Assembly (NCBI GenBank): GCA_007827375.1
Contig: VISH01000002.1
Location: 4,324,527-4,388,526 of the forward strand
DNA from: Alteromonadaceae bacterium 2753L.S.0a.02
Lineage (GTDB): Bacteria; Pseudomonadota; Gammaproteobacteria; Pseudomonadales; Cellvibrionaceae
DNA: 64,000 nt
Direction of reading: 5' to 3'
The translations under genes and the position numbers were made by a program. Numbering within the stretch: the first letter of the stretch is position 1; the number at the start of each line of letters is the position of its first letter. Below the pieces are notes generated by a model that searched no databases, had not been told where the DNA came from, and saw nothing but the letters and a program-made list of their open reading frames with translations. Below, piece after piece: positions 36,703 to 46,600 of this stretch.

Positions 36703-38220
36703 ATGACTTTTAAAATCTCGCCAACCGTGCAATTAAGTATCGGCTTGGTACTGCTCACAATATCCATATTATTGGTTGCTCAGGCTATCGGCCTTACACC
36801 GGGCATCAATTCCAATGAGCGTTTATACGCACGACAAAAACTCGCGGAAACCATCGCATTGCAAGCCACAATCGCATTAAAACGCAATGACCGGTTCTTT
36901 TTACCCACAATGTTTAATCAAATTGTGGAACAAACGCCGAGCATTCGCTCGCTGGCTTTGCGACGCTCCGACACCACTGTGGCCTATCAAACAGCGTTAC
37001 ACGCAAAACTTTGGACCCTCTCGTCCGGTAGCAGCTCAACGCCAGAGGAATTTCGAATCCCCATTGTACTGGATGGCGTAAACCAAGCTAATTTAGAAAT
37101 AACCTTTACCCCACTGGGAAGCGATAACAACGAACTTCTAGGTATTCCACGCTTTATTTGGTTCATCATTTTTATTTGTACCAGCGGATTCCTAACATTT
37201 TCCATCTATTTACGTCGTACCTTAAAACACCTGGACCCAAGTTCCGTAGTACCAGCCCGGGTACGCAACGCACTTAATACCATGGCCGAAGGTGTTTTGA
37301 TTTTGGATAAACGTACCCAGGTCATTCTCGCCAACGATGCCTTTGTAAGCAGATTCGAACGGCCAGAAACCAAACTGATTGGTCGCAATGCCAGTAAACT
37401 GGGCTTATCGTTAGAGAATAACAGTCTGCACCTGCCGTGGGAGCTAGCACAACGCAGCGGGCAAAAACAGGTTAAAGTACGAATGCGCGCTTCACTGAAG
37501 GGGGAATCAGCAATTTTCAATGTTAATTCGGTACCCATTCTCGATGAAAAAAACCGCTTCCAGGGCACTATTAACAGCTTCGATGATATTACCGAAATCG
37601 AAGCAAAAACCTCCATGCTTCAGGATATGCTCACTAACCTGGTGGACAAACAAAAATATATTGAAATAAAAAACCAGGAATTACACCACCTGGCAACTCG
37701 CGATCCGCTCACCGATTGCTACAACCGCCGCAGTCTGTTCGAGCGACTGGAGCAGCACTTTAAGAGCAAGAATACTTTGCATCAGGAATTCTGCGTAATC
37801 ATGCTGGATATCGATCACTTCAAACGCATAAATGATACTTTCGGCCATAACGTTGGCGATGTAGTGATTAAGGGTGTGTGCCATTTGGTGTGGCAGCAAC
37901 TCGGAAAACACGACATGATCGCCCGCTTCGGTGGTGAAGAATTCTGCGTTCTCCTACCCGAATGCACTACCCAACGTGCGCAACATCTTGCTGAGAAATG
38001 CCGATCGATGATAGCCGGCAACCCCATAGATAATATCGAAGTTACAGCAAGTTTCGGTATCAGTACATTGGCATTCGGAGCGCAAACGCCGAACGAAATT
38101 ATTCTTCAAGCGGATCAGGCACTCTACGCCTCGAAAAACGCTGGCCGAAATCGCTGCACCTTGTGGTCGCAAGCTCTTGTAAAAGAGGATGCAGTAAAGA
38201 GTCTCGCCCGCGCTGACTGA
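36703..38220 (+). CDS. Membrane PAS-GGDEF diguanylate cyclase
   Basis: A 505-residue cyclic-di-GMP synthase. Residues about 7-30 and 148-168 are membrane helices flanking a periplasmic sensor region of about 115 residues. A PAS domain follows (MAEGVLILDKRTQVILANDAF), then a short helix and the GGDEF domain with DPLTDCYNRR, LDIDHFKRINDTFGH and the active-site RFGGEEF. The usual inhibitory RxxD site before GGEEF reads GKHD, so product feedback at that site is probably absent. It starts 51 bases after the giant protein gene on the same strand, which suggests that c-di-GMP made here controls that surface protein or its biofilm role (inference). Confidence 0.92.
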   Translation: MTFKISPTVQLSIGLVLLTISILLVAQAIGLTPGINSNERLYARQKLAETIALQATIALKRNDRFFLPTMFNQIVEQTPSIRSLALRRSDTTVAYQTALHAKLWTLSSGSSSTPEEFRIPIVLDGVNQANLEITFTPLGSDNNELLGIPRFIWFIIFICTSGFLTFSIYLRRTLKHLDPSSVVPARVRNALNTMAEGVLILDKRTQVILANDAFVSRFERPETKLIGRNASKLGLSLENNSLHLPWELAQRSGQKQVKVRMRASLKGESAIFNVNSVPILDEKNRFQGTINSFDDITEIEAKTSMLQDMLTNLVDKQKYIEIKNQELHHLATRDPLTDCYNRRSLFERLEQHFKSKNTLHQEFCVIMLDIDHFKRINDTFGHNVGDVVIKGVCHLVWQQLGKHDMIARFGGEEFCVLLPECTTQRAQHLAEKCRSMIAGNPIDNIEVTASFGISTLAFGAQTPNEIILQADQALYASKNAGRNRCTLWSQALVKEDAVKSLARAD

Positions 38221-38257
38221 AGTGAGTGGGCTATCTGGAAATATTAGCAACTACGAT

Positions 38258-39094
38258 TTATTCGGGAGTAAACCACAGTTCCTTACGGGCAATCGGAACG
38301 CCTCTGGGCAAGTCTGGATTAGGAATGTCAAAAACTAGGCGATTTTTAAGCGGTACTTGTTGTAAGCCGTCTTTAATAAGCGGGTGCCCATAAAAAAAAC
38401 GATCAAACTCGCCCGAATCAATCAGCTTCTCCAATCCTTGTTCCACGTCTTTAGCAAGCGCTTCGCTTTTTTGCGAAAAGTAAAAATAGGCAGGCAGACG
38501 GTAATGAACCGCGAGATTTTTTTCAATCGCCAAATTGAGATCAGAAAACCGCTGTAAGTCATTCCATACCTGCTGGATACCGCGCGGAAACGCATCAAAG
38601 CGTTTGTAGGCGAGCATATTAGGCAGGAGTTCAAAGTTGTGCGAGGTTACGACTCTAAACCCCGCTGAACGAAATATATCCGTATCAATCCAGGCTTCCC
38701 CCTGCCCCAGCGAGAATGTTCTGAAATCAGAAAGCGATTTAACGCGATCAAAACGGCTTTGTTCCCCGGCGCGAATTAATAACACGCGATAACCGGTAAG
38801 GCCTTTAAAAATGGGAATTCGCACCGGAATAAGCTGATCGTCAAGCTGCTGGCTCGCACCCGCCCACATTACGTCAATTTTGTTTTCCAATGCCGATTTT
38901 ATTTTGCGTTTTTCAGAACAATACCAGTCATTTCTCTGCAACTGGATATCTGCCGAATTTTGACTCAGAGCCAGCTTTAAGAGATCCACGGCATAACCGC
39001 GATCGCCCTGCATGCAATGGTGGATGGTTGTTGCTGCGCTGCAGATATTTACCAGGCCCATAAATACACCTGCAAAAAACCATGCGGCTTTCAT
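38258..39094 (-). CDS. Periplasmic solute-binding-protein-like protein (paralogue of 18535-19473)
   Basis: A 278-residue protein with signal peptide (FFAGVFMGLVNICSAA) and the layout of a family 3 periplasmic binding protein: GYAVDLLKLALSQN, KIDVMWAGAS, VRIPIFKGLTGYRVLLI, and FSLGQGEAWIDTDIFRSAGF. The last stretch aligns with LSIGQGDSWPD...SAGV in the 18535 gene, so the two are paralogues. It stands alone, convergent with the diguanylate cyclase gene (37 bases between stops), with no transporter components nearby. A periplasmic sensor or ligand-delivery role is possible; the ligand is unknown. Confidence 0.7.
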   Translation of the reverse strand: MKAAWFFAGVFMGLVNICSAATTIHHCMQGDRGYAVDLLKLALSQNSADIQLQRNDWYCSEKRKIKSALENKIDVMWAGASQQLDDQLIPVRIPIFKGLTGYRVLLIRAGEQSRFDRVKSLSDFRTFSLGQGEAWIDTDIFRSAGFRVVTSHNFELLPNMLAYKRFDAFPRGIQQVWNDLQRFSDLNLAIEKNLAVHYRLPAYFYFSQKSEALAKDVEQGLEKLIDSGEFDRFFYGHPLIKDGLQQVPLKNRLVFDIPNPDLPRGVPIARKELWFTPE

Positions 39095-39214
39095 TCAATC
39101 CTCACTTGGCGTGTTTTGCTTAGGCTCAAATAGCAGTCTAATCGCCTGCTCTTCAGTGTTGTTTAACGGGGGCACACAAATACCAGAGCGATAACAATCT
39201 GCGAGCCAAAGACT

Positions 39215-39240
39215 AAAATGCCCCGCTAAGGCGGGGCATA
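39215..39240 (-). terminator. Intrinsic terminator of the frdCAB operon
   Basis: On the minus strand TGCCCCGCC/GCGGGGCA pairs around a short TTA-type loop and is followed by TTTTAGTC. It lies about 40 bases past the frdB stop. Confidence 0.85.
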
Positions 39241-39278
39241 TCAGATGAGGGGTGAATAATAGTACTTCGCGTCGCGAA

Positions 39279-40043
39279 TTACACCTGTGCGAGAGCCATT
39301 TTTCTGCGCATAAAGGCAATTTGTTGCGCCAGAGGCAGCTCTTTCGGGCACATATCGTCACAACCCAGCAGGGTCATGCAGCCAAAAACACCATCTTCGG
39401 TGCCAAGCACTTCATAGTAATCGGCATCGCTACGATCATCGCGTGGATCGATTTTAAATCGTGCCAGCTGGTTGATGCCCACAGCGCCCACGAAATCGGC
39501 GCGCATTTGCGCAGTACCACAGGCGGCTATACAGCATCCGCATTCCACGCATCGCTCCAACTCGTAAATTTTTTCTGCAACGTCGGGTTCCATCTTTTCT
39601 TCTAGCCTGCAGAAATCACGCTCTTGTTCTTTGTTATGAATCCACGTTTCGAGATGCTCGCTCATGTTGCGCATCCACTTACCCGTATTCACTGACAGAT
39701 CGCCGATCAATTCAAAACCGGGCAACGGTGCCAGCGTTAGCACTGCAGGCAGCTCCTGGGTAAGTGTGCGGCAAGCCAGTTTTGGACGGCCGTTTACCAG
39801 CATGGCACAGCTGCCACAAATTCCAGCACGACATACAAAATCGAACTGAACGCTGGGGTCATGATTCTCACGAATTTCATTTAACAGGATAAATAATGTC
39901 ATGGAATCAGCTTCTTCCACTTCAAAGGTATCGAAGTGTGGCACACTGCTTTCATCCAAAGGGTTGTGGCGAAAAATATTCACGGTCAACTTGCGGTACT
40001 CACCAGCACTCGCTTCAACTTGTTTAACAGGGATAGTATTCAC
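39279..40043 (-). CDS. frdB: Fumarate reductase / succinate dehydrogenase iron-sulfur subunit
   Basis: A 254-residue iron-sulfur subunit carrying electrons between the dihaem cytochrome b and the flavin. The [2Fe-2S] ligands are in CRAGICGSCAML and the following LACRTL. The [4Fe-4S] cluster is in CVECGCCIAAC, and the [3Fe-4S] cluster in GCMTLLGCDDMCPKELPL. It is last in the frdC-frdA-frdB order used by Wolinella-type enzymes, 12 bases after frdA, with a terminator after it. Confidence 0.93.
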   Translation of the reverse strand: MNTIPVKQVEASAGEYRKLTVNIFRHNPLDESSVPHFDTFEVEEADSMTLFILLNEIRENHDPSVQFDFVCRAGICGSCAMLVNGRPKLACRTLTQELPAVLTLAPLPGFELIGDLSVNTGKWMRNMSEHLETWIHNKEQERDFCRLEEKMEPDVAEKIYELERCVECGCCIAACGTAQMRADFVGAVGINQLARFKIDPRDDRSDADYYEVLGTEDGVFGCMTLLGCDDMCPKELPLAQQIAFMRRKMALAQV

Positions 40044-40055
40044 TTCGTACTCCTC

Positions 40056-42062
40056 TTAGTTAGCCGCGTCGGCCAATTGGCCGTTTTCATCTTCACCCAG
40101 GCGCTCGTTGCGACCACGCAGAGCTTCAGGTAATTTCTCTTTGAAGGACATAAGTTCGTCCTGACAGGCGAAGCGGTTGCCGTTTTCATATTTCGCTTTG
40201 ATGGCGTCTACCTCTGCCTGACGTTTTTCGGTGTCTGGGTGATCAACGCGATCTTTGGCGCCATAGCCACGCCAACCGGGAGGCATTTCCATCTTGCCAA
40301 CATCCAAAGGTTCGTAATTGAGCGTCGGCATAAAGTCTTCATCCATATTCCAGCTCGCCAGGGTACGGCACAGCCAGTCTTTATCGTTGCGCAGTTTGAA
40401 ATCTTCGCGGAAGTGAGCACCTCGACTTTCCTCACGAGCCAATGCCCCCTGAGCCACACACAAGCTCAAACGCAACATGCTTTCAACGCGGTAAGCGGCG
40501 ACCAGTTCGGGATTACCACCACGTGCGCTGCTGTTAACGCGAATATTTTTGGCACGCTCGCGCAATTGCTGCAGCTGTGTAACCGCTTCCTGCAACTTAT
40601 CACCGTGACGGAAAATTGCCACGTTGCTGCTCATGAGTTCCTGCATGGAGCGCATAATGTGGAAGGGGTTTTCGTTGCCGCTGCTGTTGCAGTAACCTGA
40701 AATACGAGTCGCTTGCTTGTTATAGGCATCGCGAATTAATGCGGTAGACACATTAATGTCGGCACCCTCAGTACCCACATATTCCGCCATGAATTCGCCC
40801 ACAATCATGCCGGCAACTGCGGTTTCGGCTACCGAGTTTCCGCCCAAGCGATTGAAGCCGTGCATATCCCAGCAAGCCGCTTCACCGGCGGCGAAGAGAC
40901 CGCGTAATTGTTGCGATTCGCCTTTGTAATTAGTGCGCACACCTCCCATGGAATAGTGCTGGCAGGGACGCACAGGAACTAAATCTTTGATGGGGTCAAC
41001 ACCGAGGAAGTATTCACAAATTTCTTTTACTTCGCGAAGTTTACCTTCGATATGTTTTTTACCGAGTAAGCGAATATCCAACCACAGATGTTCACCGAAG
41101 CGGCTCTGCACACCTTTGCCACTTAGAATGTGATGCTCCATCCAGCGGGACACCACATCACGCGAAGCCAATTCTTTTTTCTCGGGCTCATAGTCCGGCA
41201 TAAAACGGTGTTGATCGCGGTCTAACAACAAGCCACCATCACCACGGCAGCCTTCAGTCACCAGAATACCGGCGGGGAAAATACCGGTGGGGTGGAATTG
41301 CACGGCCTCCATATTACCCAGTGTGGCTACACCAGTTTCAAGCGCAATGGCTGTGCCCATACCTTCGTTAATTACCGCGTTGGTAGTCGCACGATAGATT
41401 CGGCCGTAACCGCCAGTTGCAATACAGGTCGCTTTGGCAATATAGGTGACCAGCTCGCCGGTCATCAGGTTACGTACCACAGCGCCGTAACAGCGTTCAC
41501 CATCGTGAATTAATGAAATCGCTTCCATACGCTCATGCACGGCGATGTTTTCAGCAATCGCCTGATTACTCATGGTATACAGCATGGAGTGGCCGGTGCC
41601 GTCAGATACGTAGCAGGTACGCCACTTTTGAGTACCGCCAAAATTACGCGCCGCGATCATGCCGTGGGCATCTTCGCGCTCGGGCAGGGAAACCGTTTTG
41701 CCATCAATAACATGTTCATGACTGCCACGCGATACTCGGCCCCAGGGCACCCCCCAGGCTGCCAACTCACGTACGGCTTTCGGTGCGGTATTAACAAACA
41801 TCCGGGCTACATCCTGATCGCAGCCCCAATCGCTACCTTTTACTGTATCGGCAAAATGGATATCTTCGTTATCGCCCAGGCCTTTATTGGTGTTTCCTAA
41901 ACTCGCCTGCATACCACCTTGGGCAGCCGCAGAGTGGGAACGTTTGGGAGGCACGAGGCTTAAAACTATGACGTCGTGGCCCGCGCGACGCACGCCAATC
42001 GCAGCGCGCAATCCCGCAAGGCCACCGCCTATCACCAAGGCATCGGTATAAATCGTTTTCAT
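40056..42062 (-). CDS. frdA: Fumarate reductase / succinate dehydrogenase flavoprotein subunit
   Basis: A 668-residue flavoprotein interconverting fumarate and succinate on the cytoplasmic side of the inner membrane. The N-terminal dinucleotide-binding motif is VIGGGLAGLRAA. RSHSAAAQGG holds the His that links FAD covalently. HPTGIFPAGILVTEGCRGDGG (in outline) and the RPCQHYSMGGVR region carry substrate-binding and catalytic residues. Length fits the Wolinella/Bacillus group (about 650) rather than the E. coli Sdh type (588). It lies between frdC and frdB. Confidence 0.95.
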   Translation of the reverse strand: MKTIYTDALVIGGGLAGLRAAIGVRRAGHDVIVLSLVPPKRSHSAAAQGGMQASLGNTNKGLGDNEDIHFADTVKGSDWGCDQDVARMFVNTAPKAVRELAAWGVPWGRVSRGSHEHVIDGKTVSLPEREDAHGMIAARNFGGTQKWRTCYVSDGTGHSMLYTMSNQAIAENIAVHERMEAISLIHDGERCYGAVVRNLMTGELVTYIAKATCIATGGYGRIYRATTNAVINEGMGTAIALETGVATLGNMEAVQFHPTGIFPAGILVTEGCRGDGGLLLDRDQHRFMPDYEPEKKELASRDVVSRWMEHHILSGKGVQSRFGEHLWLDIRLLGKKHIEGKLREVKEICEYFLGVDPIKDLVPVRPCQHYSMGGVRTNYKGESQQLRGLFAAGEAACWDMHGFNRLGGNSVAETAVAGMIVGEFMAEYVGTEGADINVSTALIRDAYNKQATRISGYCNSSGNENPFHIMRSMQELMSSNVAIFRHGDKLQEAVTQLQQLRERAKNIRVNSSARGGNPELVAAYRVESMLRLSLCVAQGALAREESRGAHFREDFKLRNDKDWLCRTLASWNMDEDFMPTLNYEPLDVGKMEMPPGWRGYGAKDRVDHPDTEKRQAEVDAIKAKYENGNRFACQDELMSFKEKLPEALRGRNERLGEDENGQLADAAN

Positions 42063-42108
42063 GACTAAATCCTGTTTCTCAAATAGTTAAATTCGGTGAG
42101 TTCAAGTG

Positions 42109-42858
42109 TTAGTGGTGGCCCGGCGCAGATTCGTGCCAGCTGGGCACGTAGCGCTCACCCGCCTGATCGGCATGTTGATAGCCAATCTTCATGTAAGCCG
42201 CGAGTGTTGCCAGCCCAAGCACCAGGAAGAACACGGTTAATAACCATTTGAGAACATGTAAACGATGACGATTGCGTTTGGGGTTATCGCCGAGGAATAA
42301 ACCCCATTTGATAACCAGACGATAAATACCAATTCCCGCGTGCAGTTCAACAACAAACAGCAATATCAAATACAGTGGCCACATCATGCCGCTCCAAACC
42401 CGGTCGGATGACGCGTAGGGGCCAATATTGGCGGGGTGGCTTATGAGTTGATAGAGGTGCACAGAGGCCATAAAAAACAGCGCAAAACCGGTTACCACCT
42501 GAACATACCAAAGGGTGGTATCACTGTGTTTTAGGTTGCCTATGTGTCTGTGAATGGTGTGGTACTGCCCGGCGCTGGCGGGAAAGCGACGCAACGCTAG
42601 AAACGCATGAATCATAATTAACGCGAGAATAAAAACCGCAAAACCACTCACCAGCATGGGGTAAGGCTTACCAAAAATCGGCTCAGCTTCAAACATACGG
42701 GCGACCCAAAACATTGCGTCTTTACCCAACAGAATACTGGACACCATAAACATGTGCGCCCACATGAAGAGCACTAAAAACAACCCCGTCGCCCCTTGGA
42801 CCATATCCATATAGGCTGGCCAGCGACTGGGTTTCACCGCCTGTTCTACAGCTGACAT
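42109..42858 (-). CDS. frdC: Dihaem cytochrome b membrane anchor of fumarate reductase (Wolinella type)
   Basis: A single 249-residue anchor with five membrane helices, as in Wolinella FrdC, rather than the two small subunits of E. coli enzymes. Histidines at 35, 84, 134 and 173 correspond with a constant offset of nine to the haem ligands H44, H93, H143 and H182 of Wolinella as I recall them. Glu 57 and Glu 171 fall at the places of Wolinella E66 and E180, the latter part of the proposed transmembrane proton path. Enzymes of this class couple quinol oxidation to fumarate reduction or the reverse. An FNR-like box lies about 110 bases upstream. Confidence 0.92.
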   Translation of the reverse strand: MSAVEQAVKPSRWPAYMDMVQGATGLFLVLFMWAHMFMVSSILLGKDAMFWVARMFEAEPIFGKPYPMLVSGFAVFILALIMIHAFLALRRFPASAGQYHTIHRHIGNLKHSDTTLWYVQVVTGFALFFMASVHLYQLISHPANIGPYASSDRVWSGMMWPLYLILLFVVELHAGIGIYRLVIKWGLFLGDNPKRNRHRLHVLKWLLTVFFLVLGLATLAAYMKIGYQHADQAGERYVPSWHESAPGHH

Positions 42859-42964
42859 CCGAGAATACCTCCTTCTAGGTAGATTTTAATTCGCGGGAAT
42901 TACACCATTTTCCCTGCGAACCCATTATGTCCCAGGTCAAATGAGCCAAACTGGGGTCATAAAT

Positions 42965-42978
42965 TTGAATGATATCAA
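42965..42978 (-). promoter_or_regulatory. FNR/Anr-like box upstream of frdCAB
   Basis: TTGAATGATATCAA (minus strand TTGATATCATTCAA) matches the TTGAT-N4-ATCAA consensus at nine of ten positions. Its centre lies about 114 bases before the frdC start. CATAAT at 42924-42929 on the minus strand is a possible -10, though the spacing to the box is not the classic -41.5 position. Anaerobic induction of frdCAB by an FNR homologue is the natural reading. Confidence 0.55.
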
Positions 42979-43673
42979 TCGCTGGCGATTAGCTGAGCAT
43001 TATGTTTTTGATTTTTGCCAAAAAAAGTCGCTTGAATTTAAAAAAAACCTTACAAAACAAAAGGCCGTATTCATTCACATGACTTTCATCACGCCTTGAA
43101 CACGCCACCGCGAGCAATAATGAAAACGCCAACCAGCACCTGGGAATAATTAGTTAACCTGTTAAAATGGCACGCATAACGTCTTTACCATACACCGGAC
43201 TTATTTCGATTTACCGGGCCTTCGAACCTACCCAGCTTGAGCGCGACCTCCTCAACACAGCAGGGGCAACACGCCAGCAACCGCCGGCTCACAAGATCCG
43301 ACCGTTTGGCAACTCCTAAACTAAAGCATCAACCACCGGTGTTTAAATGGAATATAGTGTTGATAAAAACGACAGATCACATTGTAACGCGCGCCAGCTT
43401 GAGATAAAATTGATCAAAAATAGTACTATTTCACCAGCGAGAGTTATAACCTTTAGTACGTTAGCATTAATAAGTAGTTATTGTATCGATCTAACCAGCC
43501 ATCCAATTCTCCGAATGGCCGTTTCGTAAGCTACCGATAACCAGTTTATCTGCCGTCCGGCAGAAGGAATCCAACGCGCCAGGAGTGGCGCAAAAGCCGC
43601 GCAAAGCCCCAATTTAAGGGCTGGCGCAGTGTTGTGTACAAAATTTAATTGAGTAACCAGTAAGGGGATTTAA
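42979..43673. other. Long intergenic region between frdCAB and the TonB receptor gene
   Basis: About 700 bases. It holds a perfect 14-base palindrome AAATAGTACTATTT at 43418-43431, directly after TTGATCAA at 43410-43417, and three hairpins in the last 125 bases: CTGCCG/CGGCAG (43550-43563), GCGCCA/TGGCGC (43576-43591) and GCCC/GGGC (43606-43621). These may be an operator and a structured leader of the receptor gene. One 60-codon frame at 43347-43529 shows no sign of being real. Confidence 0.4.
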
Positions 43674-46600
43674 ATGACGCGAAACAGAGGTATCAAATCC
43701 AGACCCAAGGTTCTGGCAGCCGCAATCGGCTGCGCCATTTGGGGCAGCCTCGCTAACGCACAGGTGGAGGAAGACACCCTGGATGAGCTCGAAGGCGGCG
43801 TGATTATTGAGGAAGTGGTGGTATGGGGTCTGCGGGCATCGCAAGCCAAAGCCATCGACTTGAAGCGCACCTCAGATCGTATCGTCGACTCGATTGTCGC
43901 GGAAGACATAGGTCGCATGCCCGATACCACCATCACCGACTCTTTGCAGCGTGTACCGGGTGTACAGATCAACCGTGAAGCTAATGAAGGTACGTCGCTC
44001 AACGTCCGTGGTATGCCGCAGGTGCTAACCACGCTAAACGGCGAGCAGTTCCTGAGCCCCTGGACTATCACAGGTGTGGGTGCCAACTACAGTGACATTC
44101 CCGCCGGCATGATCGGCGGTGCTGATGTCTACAAATCAATGTCTGCCGGCAATATCGCGGGCGGAATTTCCGGCCTTATCGACCTGAAAACCATTAACCC
44201 CGCAGATTTGGAGAAGGGTTGGACCGGCAAATTTGCCGCAGAACTTTCGGAAGGTAGCCTGAAATCAGACGAGGCCGGCAGCGACAGCCCCGACCACGAC
44301 CTCACCTTTTATCTAGGCCATAAATCCGACGGATTCTCCATTATGGTCGGCGGATTCAGCTCCTCTACCAATGCCGCCAACTATCAAATTGAAGAAGGCC
44401 AGCGTCTGGCCTTTCTCGATACCAAAGGTGGCTCGCCCGGTGACCCACTCGACCTCGACTACGATGGCGACACCACTAACGACTGGTATCTGGTACCCGA
44501 GAATTTCGGCGCAAGTTCCAATTTTATGGAGCGCAACCGCCTTGGTGCATCGCTGGGCATGCACATGCAATTCAACGACAACTGGAGCGGTCGCTTCGAT
44601 CTGTTTTACACATCCATGGATCAATATGACCGAGGTGTGAAAGCCGTATTCAGTGGCCAGAGCAGCGCAGACGCCTATGAAGTAAACGGTGAGGCACCGC
44701 TCGTAGAGGAAGAACTGTTCAACGTCTTGCAACCTGGCACCCGGGTGAGCTACGGCAACGATATCAGCTATGTTGACGCCAACGGCAATGTGCAGAACCG
44801 ATCCATTCACGCGGTGCACGTCGCTCAGGTGGAATCTGCGCAGTTCCAGACAGAATCCGGCAGCGAGATTAACCGCACCGGTGCACTTAACAGCAACATT
44901 CAATTGGATTACACCAACCGCGACAACTTCGAAGCTTCTTTCCGCTATGTGCACGGCGCAGCGGATCGCAATCAGCGTGAAGGGCAACTGGTTCAGGGCA
45001 CCCCAGCCTGGTTGTGGGAGGATGTAGACGGTATTCCTGGTAAGGATGCCATCGAGCCTTACTCGTTAACGGTTGACTACACCCGGGATATTCCCACCTT
45101 TTCGTTTGATGCAGACCTCTCCAGTGCCGACCTGTTGCAGAAATATCAGGCCTTTGCCTCGGGCGAAGACACAGAAGCCACCCTGGATATATTGCGAGCG
45201 GACTTCACCTTCAAGTTCGATGGCATGATCAGCTCAGTCGATTTCGGCCTGCGACACGGCATTCGCACCGCCGACAAAACCGTTTTCCACTACGTCACCC
45301 CAACCGGACGCTACAGCAGTTTCGCAGATCCTCGGGTGCCCGTGGATTTGCGCTACCGATTGCGTGAAGGGAATGAGGTTTGGGAGCGTTTCCCGATGGT
45401 GCGTGACTTCGACTATCTCGCCGAATCCGAAGTAATGCGCACAATTGGCGGCCTTCAGGACAATGGCTTCAGTCGTGACGACACCGTGGTATATACCGAC
45501 TTCGGCCCGATTAAAGGCTTCGAAGGCGGTGTTTCAGCGATTGACCCCAAAGCCTGGGACAACACCCTGGACTTCATGAACCGCCTCTACCCAGGTACCA
45601 AAACCCTGACAGACCCCACTGCGAGTTACAGCGTGGAAGAAGGCTCCACCTCACTCTATGGGCAAATGAACTTCGAAGGTACTCTGGGCTTACCCTTCAC
45701 CGGTAATTTGGGCCTGCGTATCATCAACACCACCCGCTCGGTGGATAAACCCATCGTGCCTTCGGTGCTGGACCGCTTTAACTCCACAGGTTACGACTAC
45801 GAAGACCGCGTGGTGTTCCTCTACGACACTGAAACTGTCGACGGGTCATTCGTAGATGTTCTGCCCTCGTTAAACCTCAATTTTGAGATCACCCGAGACC
45901 TGATGTGGCGTATTGGCGCGGCTTCTACTCTGGCGCGTAACGATCTCGACAATGTGGGTTCCGGTCTGGTGCTGGAATACCAACCCTGTGTTAAAACCGA
46001 CCAGAATGGCGACCCGGTAACGGTGCTCGACCAAAACGGTAACGAAGTTACCGAAGACGTAGCTTGTGTGCGCAGCGGTACCGAACTGGGCGACGCCGAC
46101 ATCGAACCCTGGCGCGCCACGGTATACAACACCTCCATGGAGTGGTACTTCGGCGATAACTCTATTTTGAGCGGCGGTTTATTCCTGATTAACGTTGATT
46201 CTTCGGTTGAACTCTATCAGGAACAGCGAAACTTCGTGGACGGTGATGGTATTAACCGCGGCCACCTGGCAAACGTCTGGGTCACGGAAAACGCCGGCGC
46301 TTCCGACTTGTACGGATTCGAATTCGGTTATCGTCAGCCCTTTACCTTCCTGCCTTGGATTCTGAATTCGACCGGTGTGGAATTTAACTACACCTACTCC
46401 GACAGTGAATCGGCCGATATCGACGTCAACGGCGATGCCCTGCCGCTGCCCTCCAACTCCAAGCATCAGACCAACCTGATCTTGTGGTACGAGCGCGATG
46501 CCTTCAGTTTCCGACTCGCCTACAACTGGCGCAGTGAGGAATATATCGACCGCGTTCGCTTAACCACCAACGAAACACCACTGAGCCTGGGCAACTGGCA

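Noticed and set aside
43347..43529. 60-codon frame before the TonB receptor gene
   Set aside because: No ribosome site, no recognisable motif, and it overlaps the palindrome and leader region.
44313..44987. 224-codon minus-strand frame inside the TonB receptor gene
   Set aside because: Shadow of a well-supported receptor frame.
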